A stretch of DNA of 64,000 bases from Bradyrhizobium xenonodulans (GTDB lineage Bacteria > Pseudomonadota > Alphaproteobacteria > Rhizobiales > Xanthobacteraceae), in the NCBI RefSeq assembly GCF_027594865.1, contig NZ_CP089391.1, positions 2,696,501 to 2,760,500 of the forward strand. Direction: 5' to 3'. Position numbers and translations under genes: made by a program. The notes below the pieces were generated by a model. That model had not been told where the DNA came from. It did no database searches and saw nothing but the letters and a program-made list of their open reading frames with translations. This document shows positions 1 to 10,391 of this stretch, piece after piece (within the stretch, counting starts at the first letter, position 1; every line of letters starts with the position of its first letter).

Positions 1-113
1 TCGTGGTGCGCAACTGCGTGATGCTGCTGGCGGCCATGGTCGTGATCGTCAATTTCGTGGTCGACGTGCTCTATGCCTTCATCGACCCCCGTATCAAGGT
101 GCACGACCTGTGA
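1..113 (+). CDS. ABC transporter permease, DppB-like (C-terminal end only)
   Basis: Only the last 36 codons are in the window; the gene begins upstream. The readable end is a hydrophobic segment followed by DVLYAFIDPRIKV, the typical C-terminus of DppB/OppB-type inner-membrane permeases of the peptide/nickel ABC family. Its TGA (111-113) overlaps the GTG start of the next permease (110), so the two subunits are translationally coupled. It would form the membrane channel with the 110-997 product. Family is clear; substrate is not. Confidence 0.8.
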   Translation, partial: VVRNCVMLLAAMVVIVNFVVDVLYAFIDPRIKVHDL

Positions 114-997
114 GCGCGCCCCTGACCATCGACGCGCCGGTCGCAACGCGGCCGCTGCCGGCCCGGACCTTCTGGCGCCGCGCGCTACGCCATCGCAGCT
201 TCGTGCTCGGCGGTGCGCTGAGCCTTGTGGTGCTCGCTTCCGCGCTGCTGTCGCTGGTGTGGACGCCGTATTCGCCCTATGAGATCGACATCGCGTCAAA
301 ACTCCGGCCGCCCTCGGCGGCGCATTGGCTCGGCACCGATTCCTTCGGCCGCGACATCGTCTCGCTGCTGCTGGCCGGCGCGCGCTCCACCATCATGGTC
401 GGCATCATCGCGGTGAGCATCGGTCTCACCTTCGGCGTCTGCCTCGGCCTGATCGCCTCGGCCAGGCGCGGCTGGACCGAAGAGATCATCATGCGCTTCT
501 CCGACTTCACCTTCGCCTTTCCGGCGGTGCTCTCCGCCATCATGCTCGCCGCGGTGGTGGGTCCGGGCATGGTGACCTCGATCGTCGCGATCGGCATCTT
601 CCAGATTCCGACGCTGACCCGGCTGACGCGCGGCTCGGCCAACGCGATCTGGGCGCGCGAATTCGTGCTGGCCGCGCGCGCCTCGGGCAAGGGCAAATTC
701 CGCATCACCGTCGAGCACGTGCTGCCCAACATCCTGTCGATCCTGATCGTGCAGGTCACCATCCAGTTCGCGCTCGCGATCCTTGCCGAGGCCGCACTGT
801 CCTATCTCGGTCTCGGCACGCAGCCGCCGCAGCCGTCCTGGGGACGGATGCTGAACGATGCTCAGACGCTGCTGTTTCAGTCGCCGATGCTTGCTGTGTA
901 TCCAGGCGCTGCGATCGCGATCGCCGTGCTCGGTCTCAATCTCCTTGGGGATGGATTGCGTGACCTGCTCGATCCCAGACTGGCGCGGGAGCGGTGA
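110..997 (+). CDS. ABC transporter permease, DppC-like
   Basis: 295-residue inner-membrane permease, second channel subunit of a peptide/opine-type importer. The N-terminus has a cytoplasmic lead and one membrane segment (about residues 30-50), then the LGTDSFGRDIVSLLLAGAR block that marks DppC/OppC proteins. A binding-protein-dependent transport domain follows, with an EAA-type loop (ARASGKGKFRITVEHVLPN) that contacts the ATPases. The GTG start overlaps the upstream TGA, and the 3' end overlaps the next ATPase by 4 bases. Length is normal for the family. Substrate cannot be read from the sequence. Confidence 0.9.
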   Translation: MSAPLTIDAPVATRPLPARTFWRRALRHRSFVLGGALSLVVLASALLSLVWTPYSPYEIDIASKLRPPSAAHWLGTDSFGRDIVSLLLAGARSTIMVGIIAVSIGLTFGVCLGLIASARRGWTEEIIMRFSDFTFAFPAVLSAIMLAAVVGPGMVTSIVAIGIFQIPTLTRLTRGSANAIWAREFVLAARASGKGKFRITVEHVLPNILSILIVQVTIQFALAILAEAALSYLGLGTQPPQPSWGRMLNDAQTLLFQSPMLAVYPGAAIAIAVLGLNLLGDGLRDLLDPRLARER

Positions 998-2009
998 CGA
1001 TGGGCGAGCGCTCAACCATGCCGCTGATCGAGGTTGAAAATCTCGGTGTCCGTCTCAACACCAGCCGCGGCCCGGCACTGGCCGTGCGCGGCGTCAGCTT
1101 CGCCTTGAAGCGCGGCGAGACGCTCGGGCTCGTCGGCGAATCCGGCTGCGGCAAGTCGGTCACGGCGCTGTCGCTGATGGGCCTGTTGCCGGACAGCGCG
1201 GTCGTCACCGGCAGCATCAAGCTCGACGGCAGCGAGCTCGTCGGCCTTGCGGATGCGGACTATTGCCGCCTGCGCGGCAACCGCATCAGCATGATCTTCC
1301 AGGAGCCGATGACCGCGCTCAACCCGATGCACACGATCGGCAACCAGGTTGCCGAGCCGCTGCGGCGTCACAAGAAATATTCGGCGGCGCAGGCGCGGCG
1401 CGAAGCGATCGCTTTGCTCGACCGCGTTGGACTGCCCGATCCGGCCAGGCGCATCGACGCCTATCCGCACCAGTTCTCCGGCGGCCAGCGCCAGCGCGTC
1501 ACCATCGCGATGGCGCTCGCCTGCGAGCCGGACCTGCTGATCGCGGACGAGCCGACCACCGCGCTCGACGTCACCATCCAGGGCCAGATCCTCGACCTGA
1601 TCGCCGACCTCGTCGAGGAGCGCGGCATGTCGATGATCCTGATCTCGCACGATCTCGGCGTCATCGCCGAGAACGTGCAGCGCATGATGGTGATGTATGG
1701 CGGCACGGTCGTCGAGAGCGGGCCGACCGACGAGGTGTTCCGCCGCATGGGCCATCCCTACACGCAGGGCCTGTTCCGCGCCCGCCCGAAGCTCGGCGCG
1801 CGCAAGGGGACGCGGTTGACGACGATCGCCGGAACGGTGCCGGAGCTTGCTGACCTTCCGGCCGGCTGCACCTTCTCCGAACGATGTCCGCTCGTGATCG
1901 ATCAGTGCCGCGCCGCCCTTCCGCCGATGGTCGAGGTCGGCGCCGGTCACGGCGTGCGCTGTGTGCGCACCGATGTCTCGATGGCCGCGAATGTCGGAGC
2001 GCTGTCCGC

Positions 2010-2013
<4 letters not shown>
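994..2013 (+). CDS. ABC transporter ATP-binding protein, DppD-like
   Basis: 339-residue cytoplasmic ATPase powering the importer. It has Walker A GESGCGKS, a Q-loop ([12 protein letters not shown]), the signature FSGGQRQRV, Walker [13 protein letters not shown] and the H-loop ISHDLG. The C-terminus has the oligopeptide-type extension with clustered Cys ([14 protein letters not shown]), which in this family can bind an Fe-S cluster. GTG at 994 overlaps the upstream stop; ATG at 1000 or 1018 are alternative starts, and 1018 (MPLIEVENL) is where family similarity begins. It ends overlapping the next gene by ATGA. Confidence 0.9.
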
Positions 2014-3014
<1,001 letters not shown>

Positions 3015-3069
3015 TGTCCCCCATGGAATTGGCGTAGGCTGGGATCAAGAGAAGGCCGGGGAGTTACGC

Positions 3070-4563
3070 ATGTTCAGGAAACTATCGATCGTCGCATTTG
3101 CCGCCGCGCTCGCCGCAGCACCGCTGCCGGTCATGGCGCAGAGCAAGAAGGACAGCGTCGTCATGGGCATGACGCTGGAGCCGCCGGGCCTCGATCCCAC
3201 CAATGCCGCCGCTGCCGCAATCGCCGAGGTCACGCTCTACAACATCTACGAGACCCTGACCAAGATCAACGAGGACGGCTCGACCTCGCCGCTGCTGGCG
3301 GAGAGCTGGACCGCATCGCCCGACCTGAACACCTATACCTTCAAGTTGCGCAAGGGCGTCAAATTCCACAATGGCGAGGCGTTCGATTCCGCGGCGGTGA
3401 AGTTCTCGTTCGAGCGCAACGCCGCGGCGACCAGCACCAACAAGGACAAGAGCCTGTTCCAGGCCTTCGAGAAGGTCGAGGCGCCCGACGCCGACACCGT
3501 CGTGATCACGGTGAAGTATTCCGAGCCGAACCTGCCGTTCCTGATGGGACAGGCGAGCGCCTCGATCGTCGAGCCGAAGAGCGCGGCGACGAATGTCACG
3601 CAACCGGTCGGGACCGGACCTTATCAGTTAGGAGCCTGGGCCAAGGGCTCCTCGCTCACCCTGACCAAATGGGCCGACTATCGCAACGCCGCCGCGGTCA
3701 AGCTGTCGAAGGTGACGATCCGCTTCATCTCCGATCCGGCCGCCCAGGCCGCGGCGCTGCTCTCGAATGATGTCGACGCATTTCCGCGCATCGCGACCCG
3801 CGTCGTTGCCCAGTTCAAGGCCGACCCGCGCTTCACGGTGCTGATCGGCGGTTCCAGGGCCAAGACCATCGTCGCGATCAATGAGCGGAAGAAGCCGCTC
3901 GACGACGTCCGCGTTCGCCGCGCCATCCTTGCTGCGATCGATCGCAAGGCATTGATCGACGGCGCCGTCGAGGGGTTCGGCACGCCGATCGGCAGCTTCT
4001 ACACGCCCGGATCGCTCGGCTATGTCGACACGACAGGCATCAACCCCTTCGACCCCGAAAAGGCCAAGAAGCTTCTGGCTGAAGCCGGCGTCACCACCCC
4101 GCTCGAGCTGTCGCTGAAACTGCCGCCGCCGCCCTATGCGCGGCAGGGCGGCGAGATCGTCGCGGCCCAGCTCGCCAAAGTCGGTATCGTCGCCAAGATC
4201 GAGAACGTCGAGTGGGCGCAGTGGCTGTCGCAGGTGTTCGCGCCCAACGGTCCGCACAATTTCGACCTCACCATCGTCAGCCATGTCGAACCGTTCGATC
4301 TCGTCAAGATCACCGAGTCGGACTATTATCTTGGCTACAACAACGAGGCGTTCAACGCGCTCTACAAGCAGATCGTGTCGACGCCGGAAGAAGCCGCCCG
4401 TGCCAAACTTCTCGGCGACGCCCAGCGCATGCTGGCCACCGACGCCGTCTCCGCCTACCTGTTCCAGCCGCAATGGCCCACGGTCATCAACAAGAAGCTG
4501 AAGGGCGTCTGGAAGGAAGTCCCGCAGTTCGAGAACGACTTCTCGGCGTGGGCGTGGGAGTAG
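3070..4563 (+). CDS. Peptide/opine-type ABC substrate-binding protein (SBP family 5)
   Basis: 497-residue periplasmic binding protein. It starts with a classic Sec signal peptide (MFRKL, a hydrophobic stretch, cleavage after PVMAQ near residue 24). The mature part begins with the family-5 pattern: GMTLEPPGLDP, then YETLTKINEDG and LAESW near residues 57-80, and FKLRKGVKFHNGEAF near 94. It is last in the permease-ATPase operon, 55 bases after the second ATPase, with a Shine-Dalgarno-like GGGGAG just upstream. It delivers the ligand to the permeases. The amidase downstream hints at an amide or peptide ligand, which is inference only. Confidence 0.9.
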   Translation: MFRKLSIVAFAAALAAAPLPVMAQSKKDSVVMGMTLEPPGLDPTNAAAAAIAEVTLYNIYETLTKINEDGSTSPLLAESWTASPDLNTYTFKLRKGVKFHNGEAFDSAAVKFSFERNAAATSTNKDKSLFQAFEKVEAPDADTVVITVKYSEPNLPFLMGQASASIVEPKSAATNVTQPVGTGPYQLGAWAKGSSLTLTKWADYRNAAAVKLSKVTIRFISDPAAQAAALLSNDVDAFPRIATRVVAQFKADPRFTVLIGGSRAKTIVAINERKKPLDDVRVRRAILAAIDRKALIDGAVEGFGTPIGSFYTPGSLGYVDTTGINPFDPEKAKKLLAEAGVTTPLELSLKLPPPPYARQGGEIVAAQLAKVGIVAKIENVEWAQWLSQVFAPNGPHNFDLTIVSHVEPFDLVKITESDYYLGYNNEAFNALYKQIVSTPEEAARAKLLGDAQRMLATDAVSAYLFQPQWPTVINKKLKGVWKEVPQFENDFSAWAWE

Positions 4564-4639
4564 GGGTGCATTGTTGCGCCCTCTGCCCCTTGTGGGAGAG
4601 GGCGGCGCCGTCCAAAACAAAAACCTGAAAAACAACCCC

Positions 4640-4758
4640 ATGCACAGTAGCCGGGGGTAGTGATTTCAATGGCTTGTGCGGGCCGCTCAATGGCCCTGCG
4701 CTGCGCCCGTGATGACGTTGACCCGTCGGGCAAAACGCTGGCAGAATGCCGTCATCGC
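4640..4758 (+). repeat. Degenerate dispersed repeat, copy 1 (upstream of the amidase)
   Basis: Shares ordered blocks with 6480-6580: ATGCAnAGTAGCC, then TCATTTCAATGGCTTG-like (TGATTTCAATGGCTTG here), then CCGTCGGnCAAAACnCTGGCA, in the same order and orientation. The spacing differs by roughly 20 bases between the last two blocks. It lies in the gap between the binding-protein gene and the amidase. No coding potential is evident. Probably an old intergenic repeat family member. Confidence 0.65.
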
Positions 4759-4798
4759 GGCGTCATGGTTCGGGACGCGCCGTCAGGCGAGGCACGCC

Positions 4799-6439
4799 AT
4801 GAAGACACCATCCCGCCGCGCCGCTGGCCGCGTCGTGACTGCTGCGGTCGAACCAGCGATTTCCGTGAAACTCGAAGACGCGCCGATGAGCGAGATCGCT
4901 CATGCCCTGGCCAGTGGGCGGCTGAATGCAACGGCGCTGACCGGAGCCTACATCGCGCGCATCGAGGCCTACGACCGCAATGGGCCCGTGCTCAACGCCG
5001 TGCGCGCGCTCAACCCCGATGCGCTGTCGATCGCGGGCAAGCTCGACGAAACGAAACCTTCGGCCAAGCAGCCGCTGGCCGGCATACCGATCCTGCTGAA
5101 GGACAACATCGCGACCGGCGACAGGCAGTCGACCACGGCGGGCTCGCTCGCGCTGGAGGGTGCGCGCGCGCGGGACGATGCCACCATCGTCAAGTTGCTG
5201 CGGGATGCCGGCGCGGTGATCCTGGGCAAGGCGAACCTGATGGAGTTTGCCAACATGCTCGCGATCGACATGCCGGCGGGCTATTCGTCGCTGGGCGGCC
5301 AGGTGAAGAATCCGTATGCGCCGGCGCTGATGAACGATCACGGCATTCCAGTGGTGTCTCCGGGCGGATCGAGCTCGGGTTCGGCGGTCGCAGTGGCAGC
5401 CGGCCTGTGCGCAGCCTCAATTGGCACCGAGACCTCGGGCTCGCTGCTGCACCCCGCGAGCCTGAACGGCCTCGTCACCGTGAAGCCGACCGTTGGGCTG
5501 ATCAGCCGTGCCGGCATCCTGCCGCTTGCACACAGCCAGGACACCGCTGGGCCAATGACGCGCACCGTGCGCGACGCGGCGATCCTCCTGAACGTGCTGG
5601 CGGCCGGGGACCCGCTCGACCCGGCGACGCAAGAGCAGCGGCGGCCGGCCGACTACACCGCCGGCCTTGCACGCGATGCGATGAAAGGCGCGCGCATCGG
5701 CGTGCCGAGCGACCCCGCCGATCCCCTGAATGACTGCTATTACGGCAAGCTGCCACCGAAGTCGGCCAAGCTGATGGCTGAGGCGATCAAGGCGCTGGAG
5801 GATCTCGGCGCCGCCATCGTGCGCGCCAGCATGCCGACGGCCGGCTGGATCGGCGGGCCGGGCACGACCATGGCGGTGCTCAACCGCAATCCGCTGAGCG
5901 AACACAAAGGCACGGTCGCGAGGCCGCCGGTCGTCTTTCTGTACGAGCTGAAACACGATCTCAACCTCTACCTGAGGGACTGGGCGACCAACACCGACAT
6001 CAAGACCATCGCCGACATCGTGGCTTTCAACGCCGCGAACGCCGACAAGGCGCTGCGTTTCGGCCAGGACTACTTCCTCGCTGCTGAGTTGACCCGGGGC
6101 GACTTGAGCGAGCGCGAGTACAAGTCCGCACGTGCTATGGACCTGCTCTCTGCCAGGACGCGCGGCATGGACGCCTACATGAACCAGCACAAGCTCGACG
6201 CGGTGTTGTTCCCCGGCGCCGGCGGCGCCATGATCGCCGCTAGGGCGGGCTATCCCAGCGTCATGGTACCAGGCGGCTTCGTGTCGGGGACGACCGACGG
6301 CAAGGACACGCCGGACTATCCGCTCGGCGTCACCTTCGCAGGAAGAGCCTGGAGCGAGCACAAGCTGCTGCGTCTCGCCTATGCCTATGAGCAGGCCTCC
6401 AACATGCGCAAGCCGCCGCCGGGGTTGCCTGCGCTTTAG
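4799..6439 (+). CDS. Amidase signature family hydrolase
   Basis: 546 residues if started at the ATG at 4799 (MKTPSRRAAG); the frame is open further upstream, but that part overlaps the repeat. It has the Ser-cis-Ser-Lys architecture: Lys101 in ILLKDN, the serine-rich loop GGSSSGSA near residues 189-195, and the nucleophile Ser215 in GTETSGSLLHPAS. It hydrolyses a carboxamide; candidates range from aryl and alkyl amides to peptide amides, and the sequence does not decide. It resembles family members with a large C-terminal half (YKSARAMDLL, LPGAGG-like FPGAGGAM). It follows the peptide-type importer, but with a 235-base gap and flanking repeats, so co-transcription is uncertain. Confidence 0.88.
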   Translation: MKTPSRRAAGRVVTAAVEPAISVKLEDAPMSEIAHALASGRLNATALTGAYIARIEAYDRNGPVLNAVRALNPDALSIAGKLDETKPSAKQPLAGIPILLKDNIATGDRQSTTAGSLALEGARARDDATIVKLLRDAGAVILGKANLMEFANMLAIDMPAGYSSLGGQVKNPYAPALMNDHGIPVVSPGGSSSGSAVAVAAGLCAASIGTETSGSLLHPASLNGLVTVKPTVGLISRAGILPLAHSQDTAGPMTRTVRDAAILLNVLAAGDPLDPATQEQRRPADYTAGLARDAMKGARIGVPSDPADPLNDCYYGKLPPKSAKLMAEAIKALEDLGAAIVRASMPTAGWIGGPGTTMAVLNRNPLSEHKGTVARPPVVFLYELKHDLNLYLRDWATNTDIKTIADIVAFNAANADKALRFGQDYFLAAELTRGDLSEREYKSARAMDLLSARTRGMDAYMNQHKLDAVLFPGAGGAMIAARAGYPSVMVPGGFVSGTTDGKDTPDYPLGVTFAGRAWSEHKLLRLAYAYEQASNMRKPPPGLPAL

Positions 6440-6479
6440 ACTTCACCCGTTTCCTCGCCCGCTTGTCGACGAGTGGGCC

Positions 6480-6580
6480 ATGCATAGTAGCCCGGTGCCA
6501 GTCATTTCAATGGCTTGCGCGTCGTCCGCGAAAACATTGTTGCTCCGTCGGACAAAACACTGGCATGATGTCACCATCGA
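6480..6580 (+). repeat. Degenerate dispersed repeat, copy 2 (downstream of the amidase)
   Basis: Second copy of the element at 4640-4758: ATGCATAGTAGCC, TCATTTCAATGGCTTG and CCGTCGGACAAAACACTGGCA in the same order. It starts 41 bases after the amidase stop, so the two copies bracket the amidase as direct repeats. The rest of the gap between the amidase and the CorA-type gene (6440-6721) shows no gene. Confidence 0.65.
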
Positions 6581-6721
6581 AGAAGGCGCTGCCGGTTTTC
6601 ATTGGAAGGCGCGGCCTCTGTTGCTCTCCCGGTTTGAACGTTCGGAACCTTCGTGCGTTGGCTCGGCGCGGGATGGCCGCATGCCGTGCGATCCGGCGCG
6701 ACTGTATGCGGAGTTCGGTTC

Positions 6722-7696
6722 TTGCTTAAACTCTACAGATGGCCGACCGACGACTGGCAAGGCATCGGCGCGGAGATGCCCACCGAGATCATCTGGGCCG
6801 ACCTCCTGAACGCGACCACGGAGGAAAAGCAGTTCGTCGAACGATTGCTGAAGATACGCATTCCGTCGCAGGAGTCCCTCAGCGAGATCGAGGCGTCGAG
6901 CCGCCTGATTCTCGACCACGGCACGCTCTATCTCGGCTCGCCGGCGGTCCGCCTCAACGAGCACAACGAGGCCGAGATCACGCCGGTGGGTTTCGTCATC
7001 GGCCCGCACGTGCTCGTGACGGTGCGCTTTGCCGAGCTGCCGATCTTCGACGACATCGGCAAGCGTATCGGCTCCGATGACAGCCTGGAAAACGGCATGT
7101 GCGTGTTCACCAGCCTGCTCGAGGCCATGATCGACCGCGGCGCCGATGTGCTGGAGCATCTCGGCGCGCGGGTCGATACGCTCTCGCGCGGCGTCTTCAA
7201 GGGCGGACTCGTTCGCACCCAGCGGCCGGTCCGGTCCAGCCGCAGGATGCGCGAGGCGCTGGAGAATATCGGCGAGCTGGCCGACCGCCTGGCCAAGGCG
7301 CGCGACGTTCTGCTCGGCGTCGGGCGAATTGCGTCGTTTGCGGGCGACGTCGGAAGCGCGTGGATCACGGAGGCGTCGAAAAAGCGCCTTCACGCCGTGT
7401 CGAAGGACGTCGTCTCGCTCAGCGACTACGAGACGCGGCTGACGGACAAGATCCAGCTCCTGCTCGATGCCGTGCTCGGCTTCATCAACATCCAGCAGAA
7501 CGAGCTGTTCAAGATCCTCACGATCGTGTCCGTGGTCGGCGTGCCGCCCACCATCCTGGTGGGCATCTGGGGCATGAACTTCAAGCACATGCCCGAGCTG
7601 GACTGGACGTTCGGCTACCCGCTGGCCTGGCTCGCAATCATTGCCACCGGGGTGCTGCCGCTGATCTGGTTCAAGCGGCGCGGCTGGTTCGATTGA
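6722..7696 (+). CDS. CorA-family divalent cation transporter
   Basis: 324 residues if the TTG at 6722 is used, giving MLKLYRWPTDDW, the usual opening of CorA proteins, with GCGGAG about 9 bases upstream. ATG at 6776 would remove that first strand, and the upstream ATG at 6653 adds residues unlike the family. The body is a large cytoplasmic alpha/beta and coiled domain. Two C-terminal membrane helices follow (about 262-283 and 297-315), with the pore signature GMN (in IWGMNFKHMPE) between them. It is a Mg2+/Co2+/Zn2+ channel-type transporter of the inner membrane; which ion cannot be told. Convergent with the hydantoinase gene. Confidence 0.88.
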   Translation: MLKLYRWPTDDWQGIGAEMPTEIIWADLLNATTEEKQFVERLLKIRIPSQESLSEIEASSRLILDHGTLYLGSPAVRLNEHNEAEITPVGFVIGPHVLVTVRFAELPIFDDIGKRIGSDDSLENGMCVFTSLLEAMIDRGADVLEHLGARVDTLSRGVFKGGLVRTQRPVRSSRRMREALENIGELADRLAKARDVLLGVGRIASFAGDVGSAWITEASKKRLHAVSKDVVSLSDYETRLTDKIQLLLDAVLGFINIQQNELFKILTIVSVVGVPPTILVGIWGMNFKHMPELDWTFGYPLAWLAIIATGVLPLIWFKRRGWFD

Positions 7697-7724
7697 AGCA
7701 AGCAGTCCGTCCAGCGGCGCACAG

Positions 7725-9278
7725 CTACGCCGCCGCAGGCAGATCCGGATCGGCGATCGCGCCCGCGACGCGGACGCGGACACGGAGCGCGTTGCCGGGC
7801 AGATAGGCGATCGGCATGTCCTCGACGTCGACGGTCTTGAGGCTGTCGCGCGCCGCGCCGGCCTGGACGGCACGGTCGGCGGCGATATCCCGCGCCGCTG
7901 CGATCGCATCCTCACGGCTGAGATCGCGGAACACCTGGTCGGCTTCGCCTGAGACCTGTGCGATCGCGGCGCCCACCGCATTGGCGCAGTCGCCATGGGG
8001 GACGCGTACGATCTCGGAAATGCCGGGCAAGCGATCCGGCACCAGGAAGGCGCCGCCGCCGACCGCCAGCAACGGCACGTCGCCGGCTTCGGTCTTCATG
8101 CGGTCGATGTCTTCCTCCAGCTTGCGCCAGGCATCGCGCAGCGCGGCATCGATCAGGCGTTTGGGCAGATTGGCGACGCGGGAGCGATCGCCGATGTCGA
8201 TCAGGCCGGCAGCAACCGCAATGTCGGTGGCCGTGAGGCGGTCGCCGCCGAATACCAGTGCATCCGACGTCAGGCGATAGCCGACGCTGAGCGGGCCGAC
8301 GCGGACCGGCTCCTCGTCGACATGGCTGCCGCCGCCGAGCCCGATCGACAACAGGTCAGGCATCCGGAACAGCGTGCGCACGCCGCCGACCTCGACCACG
8401 GCATTGGCTTCGCGCGGGAAGCCGTGACGCAGTTGGCCGATATCGGACGTGGTGCCGCCGACGTCGACGACCATGGCGTCGTCGAGACCGGAGAGGTGCG
8501 CGGCGCCGCGCATGGAATTGGTGGCGCCGGAGGCAAAGCTCATCACCGGGAACGCGGTGGCGATCTCGGCCTGCATCACGGTGCCGTCGTTCTGGGTGAG
8601 GAACAGCGGCGCGTCGATGCCGCTGTCGGCGATCGCCTTGCGGAAGGCCGCAACCGTGGTGATGGCGAGGTCGTGCAGGGAGGCGTTGAGCAGTGCGGCG
8701 TTCTCGCGCTCCAGAAGACCGATGCGGCCGAGATCGTGCGACATCGTCACCGCAACGTCGGGGCAGATCTCGGCGAGGATTTCGCGCGCGGTGGTTTCGC
8801 AGGAGGGATCGAGCGGGGAGAAGCTCGAGCACACCGCGACCGAGCGCAGGCCCGCATCCTTGATTTTTCGCGCCGCGCTCTTGAGACCAGCGATGTCGAG
8901 CGGCATGAACGGGCGGCCGTCATAATCGTGGCCGCCCTCCAGCATGAAGATATCGCCGTTGACGAGCGAGGCGAGATCTGTCGGCCAGTCGCAGAACGGT
9001 GGCAGCGAGGCACTGGCGGGCATGCCGATGCGGATCGCGGCGATCTTCTGCACGTGGCGGCGCTGCACCACCGCGTTGATGAAATGCGTGGTGCCGATCA
9101 CGACCGCATCGACCTTCACCGCGGCGGCGGGCTCCGCGCGCAACGCCCTGAGCGCGTCGAGGATGCCCGAAGTGACGTCAGCCGTGGTCGGACGCTTGAC
9201 GGAATGGACGACCTTCTCGTCGACGATCAGCACGGCGTCCGTGTTGGTGCCGCCGACATCGATGCCAATGCGTTTCAT
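7725..9278 (-). CDS. Hydantoinase/oxoprolinase family protein, HyuA-type
   Basis: 517 residues. The N-terminus MKRIGIDVGGTNTDAVL is the phosphate-binding loop of the ASKHA fold used by ATP-dependent hydantoinase A and 5-oxoprolinase. DVGGTTSDIGQL near residue 275 is the second nucleotide loop, and VGGGAFLVP lies near the C-terminus. Typical HyuA proteins are longer (around 680 residues), so this is the compact form lacking the C-terminal part, as seen next to DUF917 genes. It should cleave a cyclic amide using ATP. It is the last gene of the minus-strand operon, 6 bases after the DUF917 gene. Confidence 0.88.
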   Translation of the reverse strand: MKRIGIDVGGTNTDAVLIVDEKVVHSVKRPTTADVTSGILDALRALRAEPAAAVKVDAVVIGTTHFINAVVQRRHVQKIAAIRIGMPASASLPPFCDWPTDLASLVNGDIFMLEGGHDYDGRPFMPLDIAGLKSAARKIKDAGLRSVAVCSSFSPLDPSCETTAREILAEICPDVAVTMSHDLGRIGLLERENAALLNASLHDLAITTVAAFRKAIADSGIDAPLFLTQNDGTVMQAEIATAFPVMSFASGATNSMRGAAHLSGLDDAMVVDVGGTTSDIGQLRHGFPREANAVVEVGGVRTLFRMPDLLSIGLGGGSHVDEEPVRVGPLSVGYRLTSDALVFGGDRLTATDIAVAAGLIDIGDRSRVANLPKRLIDAALRDAWRKLEEDIDRMKTEAGDVPLLAVGGGAFLVPDRLPGISEIVRVPHGDCANAVGAAIAQVSGEADQVFRDLSREDAIAAARDIAADRAVQAGAARDSLKTVDVEDMPIAYLPGNALRVRVRVAGAIADPDLPAAA

Positions 9279-9284
9279 GGGATC

Positions 9285-10391
9285 TTAGGCTCCAGCCGCA
9301 GCGGGCGAGAAGAGGGAACGGAAATCGAGGTCGTAGCCGAAGGCGCGCGGGCCGACGAATTCGAGACCGCGGGGGCTCGTCAGCACGGCCGGCGCCGGAA
9401 GTGCCACGACGGTGACGCGCTGGCCGTAGCGGATGGTCTCGGTGCCGATGCCGTGGCCGTTGACGCTGTCGAGCACGCAGATCAGATCGGGCGATGTCGC
9501 AATCGCGTCCTCGTCGCGCCAGGCCACGATCCATTCGTTCTGGAACGAGAGTTTTAGTTTCGTGCCGCGATCGGCATCGCTGCCGTCGACCATTGCCGTG
9601 CCGCGCAGGAACCCCTCCGTGGTGCGCCGCGCCACATCGACGATCTTGCCGGTGAAGAGCTTCTTGCCGCCTTCGGTTGCGAGCAGCGCCGCGATCGGAT
9701 CCTCGTGGCGCCGGTTGGCCTCCTGCACGGCGCGGCCGATGCGGATCGCCTTGGTGGTGGTGAAGTGGATGCCCCAATCCTTCACCTCGCGTCCGGTGCG
9801 CGGCGCCTTGCTGGTGGAGGCGATCGAGCCCATCTCGACGCAGATCTTTCGGCTCGCCCGCTCCATCCACTTCCAGCTCGGCACCTTCGTCACCACGGCC
9901 TCGATGCCGCGCGGATCGTACAGCGTGCAGGGGTAGGGGCGCAGGTCCCCGATCGCGACCGAGGTCATCTGCGCCTCGGGGAAGGCGCGGCCCATGCAGT
10001 CGGCATCGACCACGGGGATGCCGAGATGGGCGGCTGCCATCAGCGCCTGCACGCCGTTGCCGCCGCCGATCTCGACCGACATCACGGCGCGGAACTTGAT
10101 GTTGTTGATCTCTTCCTGCATGCGCACCGCGCGCGCGATGTTGCGGCTGTCGGCAAGCCGCTCCTGTCCCACCAGCGGTGCGCCCATGTTGGAGACCACG
10201 GCAACCCAGTCCTCGTCGTCGAGGTCGAGCGGCGACATCAATTGCACGCGGGTGCCCTCGGCATAGAGCCGGCGCAGATTGAGCAGGCCGAGATAGGGGC
10301 TGCCGCCGCCGCCGGTGCCGAGAATCCAGGCGCCGACCGCGAGCGCCTCGATCTCCTCGAGGCTGATCGTCTTCAATTCCGCCTTGCTCAC
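9285..10391 (-). CDS. DUF917 family protein
   Basis: 368 residues from GTG at 10391, which overlaps the stop of the aroM-like gene by GTGA. The N-terminus has the family hallmark AVGAWILGTGGGGSPYLG, and SVEIGGGNGVQALMAA lies near residue 105. DUF917 proteins have no settled reaction but are commonly encoded beside short hydantoinase A proteins and are thought to be their partner subunit. Here it sits between an AroM-like protein and HyuA in one operon, which supports a joint cyclic-amide function. The frame extends upstream to 10619, but that stretch lies in the neighbouring gene. Confidence 0.85.
   Translation of the reverse strand: MSKAELKTISLEEIEALAVGAWILGTGGGGSPYLGLLNLRRLYAEGTRVQLMSPLDLDDEDWVAVVSNMGAPLVGQERLADSRNIARAVRMQEEINNIKFRAVMSVEIGGGNGVQALMAAAHLGIPVVDADCMGRAFPEAQMTSVAIGDLRPYPCTLYDPRGIEAVVTKVPSWKWMERASRKICVEMGSIASTSKAPRTGREVKDWGIHFTTTKAIRIGRAVQEANRRHEDPIAALLATEGGKKLFTGKIVDVARRTTEGFLRGTAMVDGSDADRGTKLKLSFQNEWIVAWRDEDAIATSPDLICVLDSVNGHGIGTETIRYGQRVTVVALPAPAVLTSPRGLEFVGPRAFGYDLDFRSLFSPAAAGA

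Noticed and set aside
4676..4798. 41-codon N-terminal extension of the amidase
   Set aside because: It overlaps the dispersed repeat, and its Arg/Ala-rich sequence does not look like an amidase N-terminus or a signal peptide.
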